From: DAOQAK01 sp043801235
Lineage (GTDB): Bacteria > Bacteroidota > Bacteroidia > Bacteroidales > CG2-30-32-10
Assembly (NCBI GenBank): GCA_043801235.1
Contig: JAZDMF010000113.1
Span: 1-5,674 of the forward strand
Length of the DNA: 5,674 nt
Direction of reading: 5' to 3'
The translations under genes were made by a program, and so were the position numbers. The notes under the pieces are model-generated. The model made no database searches, was not told the DNA's origin, and saw nothing but the letters and a program-made list of their open reading frames with translations. Shown in pieces: positions 1 to 5,606 of this stretch (positions are counted from its first letter, which is position 1; each line of letters opens with the position of its first letter).

Positions 1-334
1 CGGTTTTTAATATTTTCCCAAAACATGGCTTTTATTTTTTTCGCCAAGTTTGAAGTTTTTTAAATGTGTTTTTTTCATAATTCCCTAATATTATTAACTT
101 TGAACTGTTAATATAATCGTGTGACTTACGCAGGAAGTCTAAAGTATAAAAGTAAGCATTTCTCCATATAAAGCCAAGTAAAACTTTTTGGCTGTCAATA
201 ATTTTTATATGTCATCACAGCATCTAAACATCGGGCCAATAGGTAAGCTGAAAACTTCGTCTGAAAAAGAATCAGCATTTATAGAAAGAAAAAGAATGAA
301 AGAGTCAGATATAAATGAATAGCGCTTTGCTTTG
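1..334. other. Intergenic or degraded region with no supported gene
   Basis: I see no convincing gene in this A/T-rich stretch. The longest plausible reading frames are a 37-codon plus-strand ORF (209-322, hydrophilic, starting MSSQHLNIG) and a 23-codon minus-strand ORF (78 down to 7, starting MKKTHLKNF, with an AGGGA a few bases upstream of its ATG). Neither resembles a family I know. Short inverted repeats are present: GACTT/AAGTC at 123-127 and 135-139, AGCCAA/TTGGCT at 172-177 and 188-193, and AATAGC/GCTATT at 318-323 and 334-339. The last sits exactly at the stop of the ABC ATPase remnant and could be a weak bidirectional terminator, but it lacks a clean U tract. The region may be eroded coding sequence, but nothing in it proves this. 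Confidence 0.5.
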
Positions 335-712
335 CTATTTCTTCAACTTTCTCAGCAACTCAGTAGCATAAACAAAATTGTTTATTTCCTGGTTGTCGGT
401 ATGAAGAATTTCTTCGTTGGTGCCTTCCCACCATAACGGCCCTTTATAAATAAATGATATTTTTTCACCAATTTCAATAACTGAATTCATATCGTGGGTG
501 TTGATCACTGTTGTTATTTCATATTCTTTAGTAATCTCGCTGATAAGGTTATCAATAAGTATAGATGTTTTCGGATCCAGTCCGGAATTGGGCTCATCGC
601 AAAAAAGGTACCGCGGGTTCATGGATATGGCACGGGCAATGGCCACGCGCTTTTTCATGCCCCTGTTTGAATCCAAACAACCCACCAAGAATTGTCCACA
701 TTTTTTTTGCAT
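335..712 (-). pseudogene. C-terminal remnant of an MlaF-type ABC transporter ATP-binding protein
   Basis: This is the distal part of an ABC ATPase of the kind that powers MlaEF-like (Ttg2/Mce) lipid transport at the inner membrane. Visible pieces are the end of the signature motif followed by KKRVAIARAI (residues 20-29), Walker B with catalytic glutamate (YLFCDEP, about 35-41), the D-loop SGLDP (43-47) and the switch histidine in INTHDM (70-75). The frame ends RKLKK, like complete family members. The family is usually about 240-260 residues; here the Walker A P-loop, Q-loop and the first part of the signature motif are missing. The first 18 residues (MQKKCGQFLVGCLDSNR...) do not resemble the family, so homology stops near base 664, where an expected S-G-G-M reads N-R-G-M. 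Without a P-loop it cannot bind ATP normally. It is probably a dead remnant, although the frame is still open. No permease or MCE-domain partner lies in the window. Confidence 0.85.
664..679. repeat. Small palindrome at the ABC ATPase breakpoint
   Basis: TGTTTG (664-669) and CAAACA (674-679) form a perfect 6-bp inverted repeat around the spacer AATC. It begins exactly where recognisable ABC ATPase sequence ends, so it may mark or have contributed to the rearrangement. It is too short to identify as the end of a known element. Confidence 0.35.
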
Positions 713-735
713 CTATAAGATATTATATACTTTTG
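706..735 (+). promoter_or_regulatory. Bacteroidetes-type promoter for gatE
   Basis: A -33 element TTTG (706-709) is followed after 18 nt by TACTTTTG (728-735), an exact match to the Bacteroidetes sigma-ABfr -7 consensus TAnnTTTG. Transcription would start around 741-743, giving a leader of fewer than 20 nt before the ATG at 760. The -33 box lies inside sequence that the truncated ABC frame still reads through on the other strand. There is no Shine-Dalgarno before gatE, which is normal for this phylum. Confidence 0.7.
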
Positions 736-760
736 AATCTATATTAATTAATAAGATTCA
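734..760. promoter_or_regulatory. Near-perfect dyad between the gatE -7 box and start codon (possible operator)
   Basis: The left arm TGAATCT-a-TATTAA and right arm TTAATA-AGATTCA are reverse complements except for one extra A at 741. The symmetric block runs from the last bases of the -7 box to the A of the gatE ATG, centred near 747/748, and has no loop at its centre. That geometry fits a site for a dimeric DNA-binding protein covering the transcription start better than an RNA hairpin. The sequence is very A/T-rich, so some symmetry may be fortuitous. Confidence 0.4.
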
Positions 761-2730
761 TGAAGAAGAAGATCGATCCGGTAAATAATTACCACGATAC
801 GCTCGATGCCATTGGATACATTCCCCGGAAACAGTCAACGCAGGAAACGTACGACAGGATAGGCTTTATGTCGGGGCTTGAAGTGCATCAGCAATTATTT
901 ACAAAGGAAAAATTGTTTTGCCGATGCCCTGCCGGCTGTTACCATGAGAATGAAATATTCGATGCGGAAGTGATACGCCATATGCGCCCTACGCTTAGCG
1001 AACTTGGAGAATACGACGGCACGGCGCTGATGGAATTCAAAACAAGGAAAGAAATAATTTACAGGATAAAGAATGAAACTACATGCACTTATGAAGTGGA
1101 TGATACGCCCCCTTTTCCGTTGAACAGGGAGGCGCTGGATATTGCCATTAGGATTTCCCTGCTTTCTAAACTGAAAATCGTTGGAGAAGTTCATATAACA
1201 AGAAAGCAATACCTTGACGGCAGCATTCCTACGGGCTTCCAGCGAACAGCCATCATCGGTGTTGAAGGCGAAATTCCTCTGAAAAATACAAAAGTGCGGC
1301 TGATACAGTTAAGTCTTGAAGAAGATTCTTGCCGCGAGGTGAGCGATATTCAGCATACACGCATTTTTAAAACCGACCGGCTCGGCATGCCGCTGATAGA
1401 AACGGTGACTTATCCTGACATGAAGAATCCCGGAGAAGTTAAAGAAGCCTGCAACTACATCCGTTTCCTGAATCGCAGCACCAACCTGGTGCGCGTAGGC
1501 ATCGGAGCAGGACGCGAAGATGTGAATGTAAGTTGTAAGGGAGGAACCCGTGTTGAAATAAAAGGCGTTGCGCATACCAAATGGATACCCGATCTTACGC
1601 ATAACGAATGTTTCCGCCAATGGGCGCTGCTGAATGTCCGCAGGATTCTGAACGAAAGAATTACCGATACAAAAAACTGGAAAATATCATCAGTTGAACT
1701 GCCTTACACCGGTCATAAACTTACATCGTATGCTCCCATTAAAGAAGCAAAAACGAATAAATTTAAATTGATTGCAGTCAATCTGCCTGAGTTCGAAGGC
1801 ATCCTTTCGCATTTCACTCAGCCCGGAAAAATATTTGCTGATGAAATATGCGAACGTCTGAAAGTTATTGCCTGCCTTGAAAAGCCGAATATGACACATT
1901 CCGAAGCAATGGAACCGGTTGTTCTGGAAAAGGATTTTGAAAAAACACAGAAGCTTCTTAAGGCTGCTGAGGGCGATGCTCAGATAATTTTCTGGGGACC
2001 CGAAGCTGATATTAAAACAGCTCTCGAAACCATTGAAGAACGATGCAAGATGGCTTTTGCAGGCATTCCGAATGAAACCCGAAAATCCTTCGAAGACGGC
2101 ACAACTATTTTTGAACGAGTGCTTCCAGGCGCCGATCGCATGTATCCTGATACCGATTCAAAACCCATTCCTCTTGAAGATTCATACATCAACAAACTGC
2201 GCCAAGACCTGCCACAAGAGGTAATTGAACGTTACCATCAGTTAAAAAAATGGGATGTTCCGGAAGATACCTATGATTTAATTTTTAAACGCAACCATTT
2301 TCCTCTGATCCAAAAAATTGTAAACGAACTGAAGTTCGATGCAAAATTTATCGGAGCATTTTATGGACATACGCTGAAATTCATTGAAGGACATTATGAA
2401 CCTGTTTCTCCTTTCAGCTATGAAAAAATTTACGATATGTTCAAATACATTCGTGAACAAAAACTCGATCAGCAGATAGCGAAAAAAATTCTTCCGATAC
2501 TGTATGAACATCCGCAGATGGATTTTGATTCCATACTATTGAGCATTAATTTCAAGAAAGTCGATGCGAATGAAATTATCGCTCTTGTTCCGTTTCTGAA
2601 AGAGAAATTCAAAAAAATCCGCCGCAGAAAAGAAGAAAACGTTGAAGCCAACTGGATCATGGGCGAGTTGAGGAAGAAAGCGGTTGGGAATATTTCGCTG
2701 GTAGAGCTTTTTAAAGAAATAAAAAAATAA
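760..2730 (+). CDS. gatE: Glu-tRNA(Gln) amidotransferase subunit E (archaeal-type GatE)
   Basis: GatE is the kinase/transamidase and tRNA-binding half of GatDE. It uses ATP to activate the glutamate of misacylated Glu-tRNA(Gln) and ammonia supplied by GatD to make Gln-tRNA(Gln) in the cytosol. At 656 residues it is slightly longer than typical archaeal GatE (about 620-635). The cradle domain starts at GLEVHQQL (39-46, with E41 and H43 matching GatB/E metal-site residues), followed by RKQYLDGSIPTGFQRT (148-163), LSLEED (184-189), TDRLGMPLIE (205-214) and GREDVNVS (251-258). An AspRS-like GAD insertion domain spans about 305-440; its presence, absent from GatB, separates GatE from GatB. The hallmark LPGADRMYPDTD follows (455-466), then a helical region and a YqeY-like tail ending MGELRKKAVGNISLVELF. 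Cysteines 54, 56, 60 and 109 could hold a metal (inference). About 32 N-terminal residues precede the usual family start. The ATG at 760 fits the promoter. No frameshift or loss of a core motif is seen. Confidence 0.95.
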   Translation: MKKKIDPVNNYHDTLDAIGYIPRKQSTQETYDRIGFMSGLEVHQQLFTKEKLFCRCPAGCYHENEIFDAEVIRHMRPTLSELGEYDGTALMEFKTRKEIIYRIKNETTCTYEVDDTPPFPLNREALDIAIRISLLSKLKIVGEVHITRKQYLDGSIPTGFQRTAIIGVEGEIPLKNTKVRLIQLSLEEDSCREVSDIQHTRIFKTDRLGMPLIETVTYPDMKNPGEVKEACNYIRFLNRSTNLVRVGIGAGREDVNVSCKGGTRVEIKGVAHTKWIPDLTHNECFRQWALLNVRRILNERITDTKNWKISSVELPYTGHKLTSYAPIKEAKTNKFKLIAVNLPEFEGILSHFTQPGKIFADEICERLKVIACLEKPNMTHSEAMEPVVLEKDFEKTQKLLKAAEGDAQIIFWGPEADIKTALETIEERCKMAFAGIPNETRKSFEDGTTIFERVLPGADRMYPDTDSKPIPLEDSYINKLRQDLPQEVIERYHQLKKWDVPEDTYDLIFKRNHFPLIQKIVNELKFDAKFIGAFYGHTLKFIEGHYEPVSPFSYEKIYDMFKYIREQKLDQQIAKKILPILYEHPQMDFDSILLSINFKKVDANEIIALVPFLKEKFKKIRRRKEENVEANWIMGELRKKAVGNISLVELFKEIKK

Positions 2731-2827
2731 TATTCAATTTAAGATTTACGATTTTAGATTTACGAATAACTCTTGCAATTAATAATTAAATCTAAAATCA
2801 ATAAATCATAAATCTAAAATAAAAATT
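2731..2827. repeat. gatE-gatD spacer with inverted and direct repeats
   Basis: The 97-nt spacer holds a perfect 13-bp inverted repeat, GATTTTAGATTTA at 2750-2762 and its reverse complement at 2787-2799, and a direct repeat GATTTACGA at 2743-2751 and 2757-2765. A further partial copy (ATAAATCTAAAAT) follows at about 2808-2820, running up to gatD. I see no TAnnTTTG box here, so gatD most likely depends on the gatE promoter. From memory, similar degenerate TTTACGATTTTAG-like palindromic repeats are common between Bacteroidetes genes. As RNA the arms could form a long A/U-rich hairpin between the two cistrons. Confidence 0.7.
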
Positions 2828-4213
2828 ATGTCAGAAGATTTTTTCCAGGGATATAAAGGTGCTGCGCTTGAGTTGCTAAAAAAATTTAATGTGCGCGTGT
2901 GGGGACAGGCTGAAATAGATACAACGCGCGGAGCTTTTAAAGGCACCATACTGCCACGTTCGGAGAATGATGACGATAAGCATATAGTACTAAAAATTAT
3001 TACGGGATACAATATCGGAATAGATACCGATACTGTTACCGGCATGATAGAGACCGGCTACAAAAAAGCAAATTACAAAATCCCTGAAAAGGAATTTCCT
3101 TATACACCAGGTCTGCCTAAAGTAAAACTTATCGGAACCGGCGGCACTATTGCATCGCGACTTGATTACCGCACCGGCGCTGTAATTCCCGCATTCAGCC
3201 CTGGCGAACTATATGGCGCTGTTCCCGAGTTGGCAGACATTTGCAACCTTACCACTGAAAAAGTTTTTGCAGTGTTCAGCGAAAACATGGGACCCGAACA
3301 ATATAAAAAACTTGCTGTGTCTATTGGAAAAGAAATTGAAAATGGTATTGATGGAATAATTATCGGGCATGGAACCGACACCCTGCATTATACCGCAGCC
3401 GCCCTCACCTTTATGGTGCAGAATTCGCCCATACCCATCGTGCTGGTTGGATCGCAGCGTTCATCAGACCGTCCGTCTTCGGATGCAGCGCTAAATCTTA
3501 TGCATGCCGCTACAGCCGCCGGTCATGGCGATATTGCCGAAGTTATGGTGTGTATGTTCGGTCCGACTTCCGATACTTATGGCTTTTTACACAGAGGAAC
3601 AAGAGTCAGGAAAATGCATTCTTCCTACCGTTCAACATTCCGTACCATAGGCGATACTCCTCTTGCAACAGTTACACGACAAGGCGTTAAACCTATAAAA
3701 CAAATTTTCAACCATCGCCGCAAGGACAGAAATGTAACTATCCTTCCTTATTTTGAAGAAAAAGTGGGAATGATTTATTATTATACCAACATGAATCCCG
3801 ACATGATAGATTCGATGGTGGACAACGGTTACAAAGGAATCATTATAATTGGTACCGGCCTGGGACATGTGAACAAACCATTATATCCGGCTATTGAAAG
3901 AGCTACCAAGAAAGGCGTTGCCATATATATGACTGTTCAAACCTTATGGGGTTACGTTCACATGTTTGTATACGATACCGGCCGCGACCTTATGGCAAAA
4001 GGCGTTATCCCTGCCGAAAACATGATACCTGAAACTGCATATATTAAGTTAGGATGGGCGCTTGGCCAGACCAATGACATTGAAAAAGTGAAAGAAATCA
4101 TGCTTAAGCCCATCAATGATGAAATCACTCCACGTGAACCTTATAATGGTTATTTAATTTACCAGGGCGGAGTGGAAGAGGTTGAGAATTTTATTAAGAA
4201 GTTTAGGAAGTAA
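2828..4213 (+). CDS. gatD: Glu-tRNA(Gln) amidotransferase subunit D (archaeal-type GatD)
   Basis: GatD is the asparaginase-like glutaminase of GatDE; it hydrolyses glutamine (or asparagine) and passes ammonia to GatE. The 461 residues are close to archaeal GatD length (about 420-440). The N-terminal SH3-like GatD domain is present (about 10-85, with FKGTILPRSE and IVLKIITGYNIGI), which excludes a plain type I/II asparaginase. The amidohydrolase domain follows with TGGTIASR (104-111), SENMGP (151-156), HGTDT (181-185), GSQRSSDRPSSDAALNL (208-224) and LHRGTRVRKMH (254-264). The catalytic set appears complete: T107, T183, D184 and K262, equivalent to T101, T177, D178 and K254 known from the Methanothermobacter enzyme. 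The C-terminal lobe carries VYDTGRDLMAKGVIP (381-395) and PETAYIKLGWALG (401-413). The ATG at 2828 is supported because conserved sequence begins within about 10 residues. It lies 97 nt after gatE, same strand, probably co-transcribed. Confidence 0.95.
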   Translation: MSEDFFQGYKGAALELLKKFNVRVWGQAEIDTTRGAFKGTILPRSENDDDKHIVLKIITGYNIGIDTDTVTGMIETGYKKANYKIPEKEFPYTPGLPKVKLIGTGGTIASRLDYRTGAVIPAFSPGELYGAVPELADICNLTTEKVFAVFSENMGPEQYKKLAVSIGKEIENGIDGIIIGHGTDTLHYTAAALTFMVQNSPIPIVLVGSQRSSDRPSSDAALNLMHAATAAGHGDIAEVMVCMFGPTSDTYGFLHRGTRVRKMHSSYRSTFRTIGDTPLATVTRQGVKPIKQIFNHRRKDRNVTILPYFEEKVGMIYYYTNMNPDMIDSMVDNGYKGIIIIGTGLGHVNKPLYPAIERATKKGVAIYMTVQTLWGYVHMFVYDTGRDLMAKGVIPAENMIPETAYIKLGWALGQTNDIEKVKEIMLKPINDEITPREPYNGYLIYQGGVEEVENFIKKFRK

Positions 4214-4227
4214 CTTTTTTTATTTTT
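4196..4227 (+). terminator. Possible weak terminator at the end of gatD
   Basis: AAGAAGTT (4196-4203) can pair with AACTTTTT (4212-4219) around an 8-nt loop, with one G-U pair, overlapping the gatD stop codon and followed by a broken T run to 4227. The stem is A/U-rich and weak. The larger G/C-rich palindrome just downstream might contribute to ending transcription instead. Confidence 0.3.
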
Positions 4228-4279
4228 ACCTCATCCCTTTCTCCTTCCTACTAGTAAGGGAAGGGACGGGGGGTGGGGT
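4228..4279. repeat. Imperfect G/C-skewed palindrome in the gatD-ssb spacer
   Basis: A C/T-rich arm (4228-4250, beginning ACCTCATCCC) faces a G-rich arm (4255-4279, ending GGGGGGTGGGGT) around CTAG. The arms pair with a few mismatches and a small bulge. Its composition is very unlike the surrounding A/T-rich DNA. From memory it resembles the dispersed 'cccctccc...gggagggg' intergenic repeats seen in many Bacteroidetes genomes. It sits between two converging genes, where it could act as a transcription barrier. Confidence 0.65.
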
Positions 4280-4290
4280 ATTAAAATATC

Positions 4291-4323
4291 AAAAAATAAA
4301 AAAAAGCGGACCTCTCGATCCGC
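4291..4323 (-). terminator. Intrinsic terminator of ssb
   Basis: Read on the minus strand, GCGGATC pairs with GGTCCGC (7 bp, one G-U) around a GAGA tetraloop, followed directly by eight T residues (4305 down to 4298) and then ATTTTTT. It starts 22 nt after the ssb stop codon. This is a textbook Rho-independent terminator. Confidence 0.9.
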
Positions 4324-4345
4324 CTCACCAAACAAAGTACAACGC

Positions 4346-4681
4346 TTATGCAGCAGCATTCACTGCAAATTCGCCGGCCACAACTTCCGATATCATACGT
4401 TTAACGCCTTGCTTATCGGTATATTCGCGGTTCACGAGCTTTCCCCTAAGCGTAACGCGGCTGCCTTTTTTCAGGAAGGCATGCGCCATTTCGGCTACCT
4501 TGTTCCACAGCACAATGTTATGCCATGTGGTATTGCTTACCCATTCGCCTGTTTTCTTTTTAAAGCTTTCGTGCGTGGCAAGCGTGATACGCATTACCTT
4601 GCTTCCGGTTTTTAATGTTACTACTTCAGGCTCCATGCCTACGTAACCGTTCAATTCTACTTTGTTCATTGTTTTTTCCAT
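4346..4681 (-). CDS. ssb: Single-stranded DNA-binding protein, short form
   Basis: SSB coats single-stranded DNA during replication, recombination and repair, normally as a homotetramer. The 111 residues are essentially one OB fold: NKVELNGYVGMEPEV (6-20), a basic KVMRITLATHESF strand (28-40), the family signature WHNIVLWNKVAEMA (53-66), KKGSRVTLRGKL (71-82) and RMISEVVAGEF (95-105). It ends VNAAA, lacking both the glycine-rich linker and the acidic tip (DDDIPF type) through which most bacterial SSBs recruit partners. The stop is followed directly by a strong terminator, so the short end is genuine. From memory, short SSBs of this kind are common in Bacteroidetes. Translation could start at Met1 (4681) or Met5 (4669); the latter begins MNKVELNG, which fits the family start better, and neither has a clear Shine-Dalgarno. 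It is convergent with gatD and has no apparent link to it. Confidence 0.95.
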   Translation of the reverse strand: MEKTMNKVELNGYVGMEPEVVTLKTGSKVMRITLATHESFKKKTGEWVSNTTWHNIVLWNKVAEMAHAFLKKGSRVTLRGKLVNREYTDKQGVKRMISEVVAGEFAVNAAA

Positions 4682-4932
4682 GATACAAAAATTTTAAGAG
4701 TTTTGATAAAAATTAATTTAATGGTGCAAAGTAACGGAGGTCGCAAACTATGACTCGGTTTTTACTTGCTTAGTTGCGTTTAAAATTCGTTTGTTGTCGT
4801 TTGATTTTACATAAAAGTTGTTTGTAATATTTTGATTTTAAATATATTTAAGTATTTTTGTTTATGATTGTAGTAATAATAATGTCGCAATATTTATTTT
4901 AATATTAGCGCATTCTTAAAAGACTGAATTGA
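4682..4932. other. A/T-rich divergent spacer between ssb and the SBBP-repeat gene
   Basis: This 251-nt spacer contains no ORF of note. It must hold promoters for both flanking genes because they diverge. On the plus strand a good match is annotated separately (4831-4860). For ssb the best candidate on the minus strand is TTACTTTG at 4734-4727, one mismatch from TAnnTTTG and about 46 nt before the ATG at 4681, but without a clear -33 box. The rest is low-complexity A/T. Confidence 0.5.
4831..4860 (+). promoter_or_regulatory. Bacteroidetes-type promoter for the SBBP-repeat gene
   Basis: TTTG (4831-4834), then 18 nt, then TATTTTTG (4853-4860) match the -33/-7 pattern TTTG...TAnnTTTG with the same spacing as the gatE promoter. 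Transcription would begin near 4866, leaving a leader of about 65 nt before the ATG at 4933. The background is very A/T-rich, so chance matches are possible. Confidence 0.55.
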
Positions 4933-5559
4933 ATGAAAAAACTATTTTTTCTCCTGGTATTAACTTTAATATGTGGTAAATTCATACTAGCACAAGAAAA
5001 TGCCATAATGCAATGGGTAAAACAAATAGGCGGTACTTATTCTGATGATCGCGGCTATTCTTTAACTCTTGACGCTTCAGGAAATGTTTATACTACAGGC
5101 TTTTTCGGAACGGCGGACTTTGACCCAGGTGCTGATACATTTAATTTAACTTCCGTTGGAGGCGATATTTTTATTTCAAAAATAGACTCATCGGGTAATT
5201 TTGTTTGGGCTGAGCAAATGGGCGGAAGTGATTTTGATTATGGTACATCCATAGCTGTTGATGCTTCCGGTAATGTTTATACTACAGGTCTTTTCCGTGG
5301 AGCCGCAGACTTCGATCCGGGCGCGGATACATTTAAATTAACCTCGGCAGGAGTGGAAGACATTTTCATTTCAAAATTAAATTCATCAGGTAATTTTATC
5401 TGGGCTAAACAAATAGATGGAACAAATTTAAATTATGGGCCTTGTATTGCCATTGACACTTTCGGAAATGTATATACTACCGGACCCTTTCATGATACTG
5501 CAGACTTTGATCCGGGGGCAGGTGTTTATAATTTAAGGCTGTTTTCTAATATAGGGTAG
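4933..5559 (+). CDS. Secreted SBBP (beta-propeller) repeat protein, truncated by a probable insertion
   Basis: The N-terminus (MKKLFFLLVLTLICGKFILA, then Q21) is a typical signal peptide with probable cleavage after A20. Repeats of 64-65 residues follow, starting at W28, W92 and W157 with the pattern W..Q.GG...D.G.SIAVDASGNVYTTG, then ADFDPGADTF.LTS, then DIFISKL.SSGNF. They match SBBP-type beta-propeller repeats found in Bacteroidetes exported proteins, which usually run to many repeats and often end in a type IX secretion sorting domain. Here the third repeat stops at VYNL (198-201), and the last residues RLFSNIG are encoded by foreign-looking sequence starting at 5537 that supplies the stop. 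The product is therefore too short for a closed propeller and lacks any C-terminal sorting signal, so it is probably non-functional. Its ligand or role cannot be deduced. Promoter and start codon look intact. Confidence 0.8.
   Translation: MKKLFFLLVLTLICGKFILAQENAIMQWVKQIGGTYSDDRGYSLTLDASGNVYTTGFFGTADFDPGADTFNLTSVGGDIFISKIDSSGNFVWAEQMGGSDFDYGTSIAVDASGNVYTTGLFRGAADFDPGADTFKLTSAGVEDIFISKLNSSGNFIWAKQIDGTNLNYGPCIAIDTFGNVYTTGPFHDTADFDPGAGVYNLRLFSNIG
5014..5535 (+). repeat. Tandem coding repeats, about 192-195 nt each
   Basis: Units begin at the Trp codons at 5014, 5206 and 5401 (192 and 195 nt long); the third is cut after 135 nt. DNA similarity is clear in blocks such as the gaaatgtttatactac / taatgtttatactac segments and the gac-tt-gaycc-gg segment encoding DFDPG. 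The third unit has diverged most (TNLNYGPCIAIDTFGN), so the array is not a very recent duplication. Confidence 0.8.
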
Positions 5560-5575
5560 ATAATAGAAAAAATGA

Positions 5576-5583
5576 TACTTTTG
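5576..5583 (+). promoter_or_regulatory. -7 box of the partial ORF at 5607
   Basis: TACTTTTG is an exact TAnnTTTG match (identical to the gatE box), 23 nt before the ATG at 5607. No TTTG lies at the expected -33 position, so this would be a weak promoter, as is common inside insertion sequences. Confidence 0.4.
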
Positions 5584-5606
5584 TGGTATTCAATTACACT
5601 ACCCGC

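Noticed and set aside
7..78. 23-codon minus-strand ORF with an AGGGA upstream
   Set aside because: Too short and lysine/asparagine-rich in an A/T-rich region; no recognisable family, so not called as a gene.
498..788. Plus-strand ORFs opposite the ABC remnant (498-788 and 565-747)
   Set aside because: They are mirror frames of the ABC ATPase coding sequence and run through the gatE promoter.
760..2730. GatB of the bacterial GatCAB enzyme
   Set aside because: A GAD insertion domain and the LPGADRMYPDTD motif are present, which define GatE; gatA and gatC are absent nearby.
2741..2820. CRISPR-like array in the gatE-gatD spacer
   Set aside because: Repeats are only 9-13 nt, A/T-rich, irregularly spaced and partly inverted, with no spacer structure.
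2828..4213. Simple L-asparaginase (AnsA/AnsB)
   Set aside because: The protein has the extra GatD N-terminal domain and RSSDRPSSDAALNL / RVRKMH motifs and lies directly after a GatE gene.
4182..4646. 154-codon plus-strand ORF overlapping ssb
   Set aside because: It is the antisense of ssb plus its terminator and the palindrome; the translation is low-complexity and matches no family, while the minus strand is clearly SSB.
5014..5535. Mobile or satellite tandem repeat
   Set aside because: The periodicity is in frame with the protein and is explained by SBBP propeller repeats.
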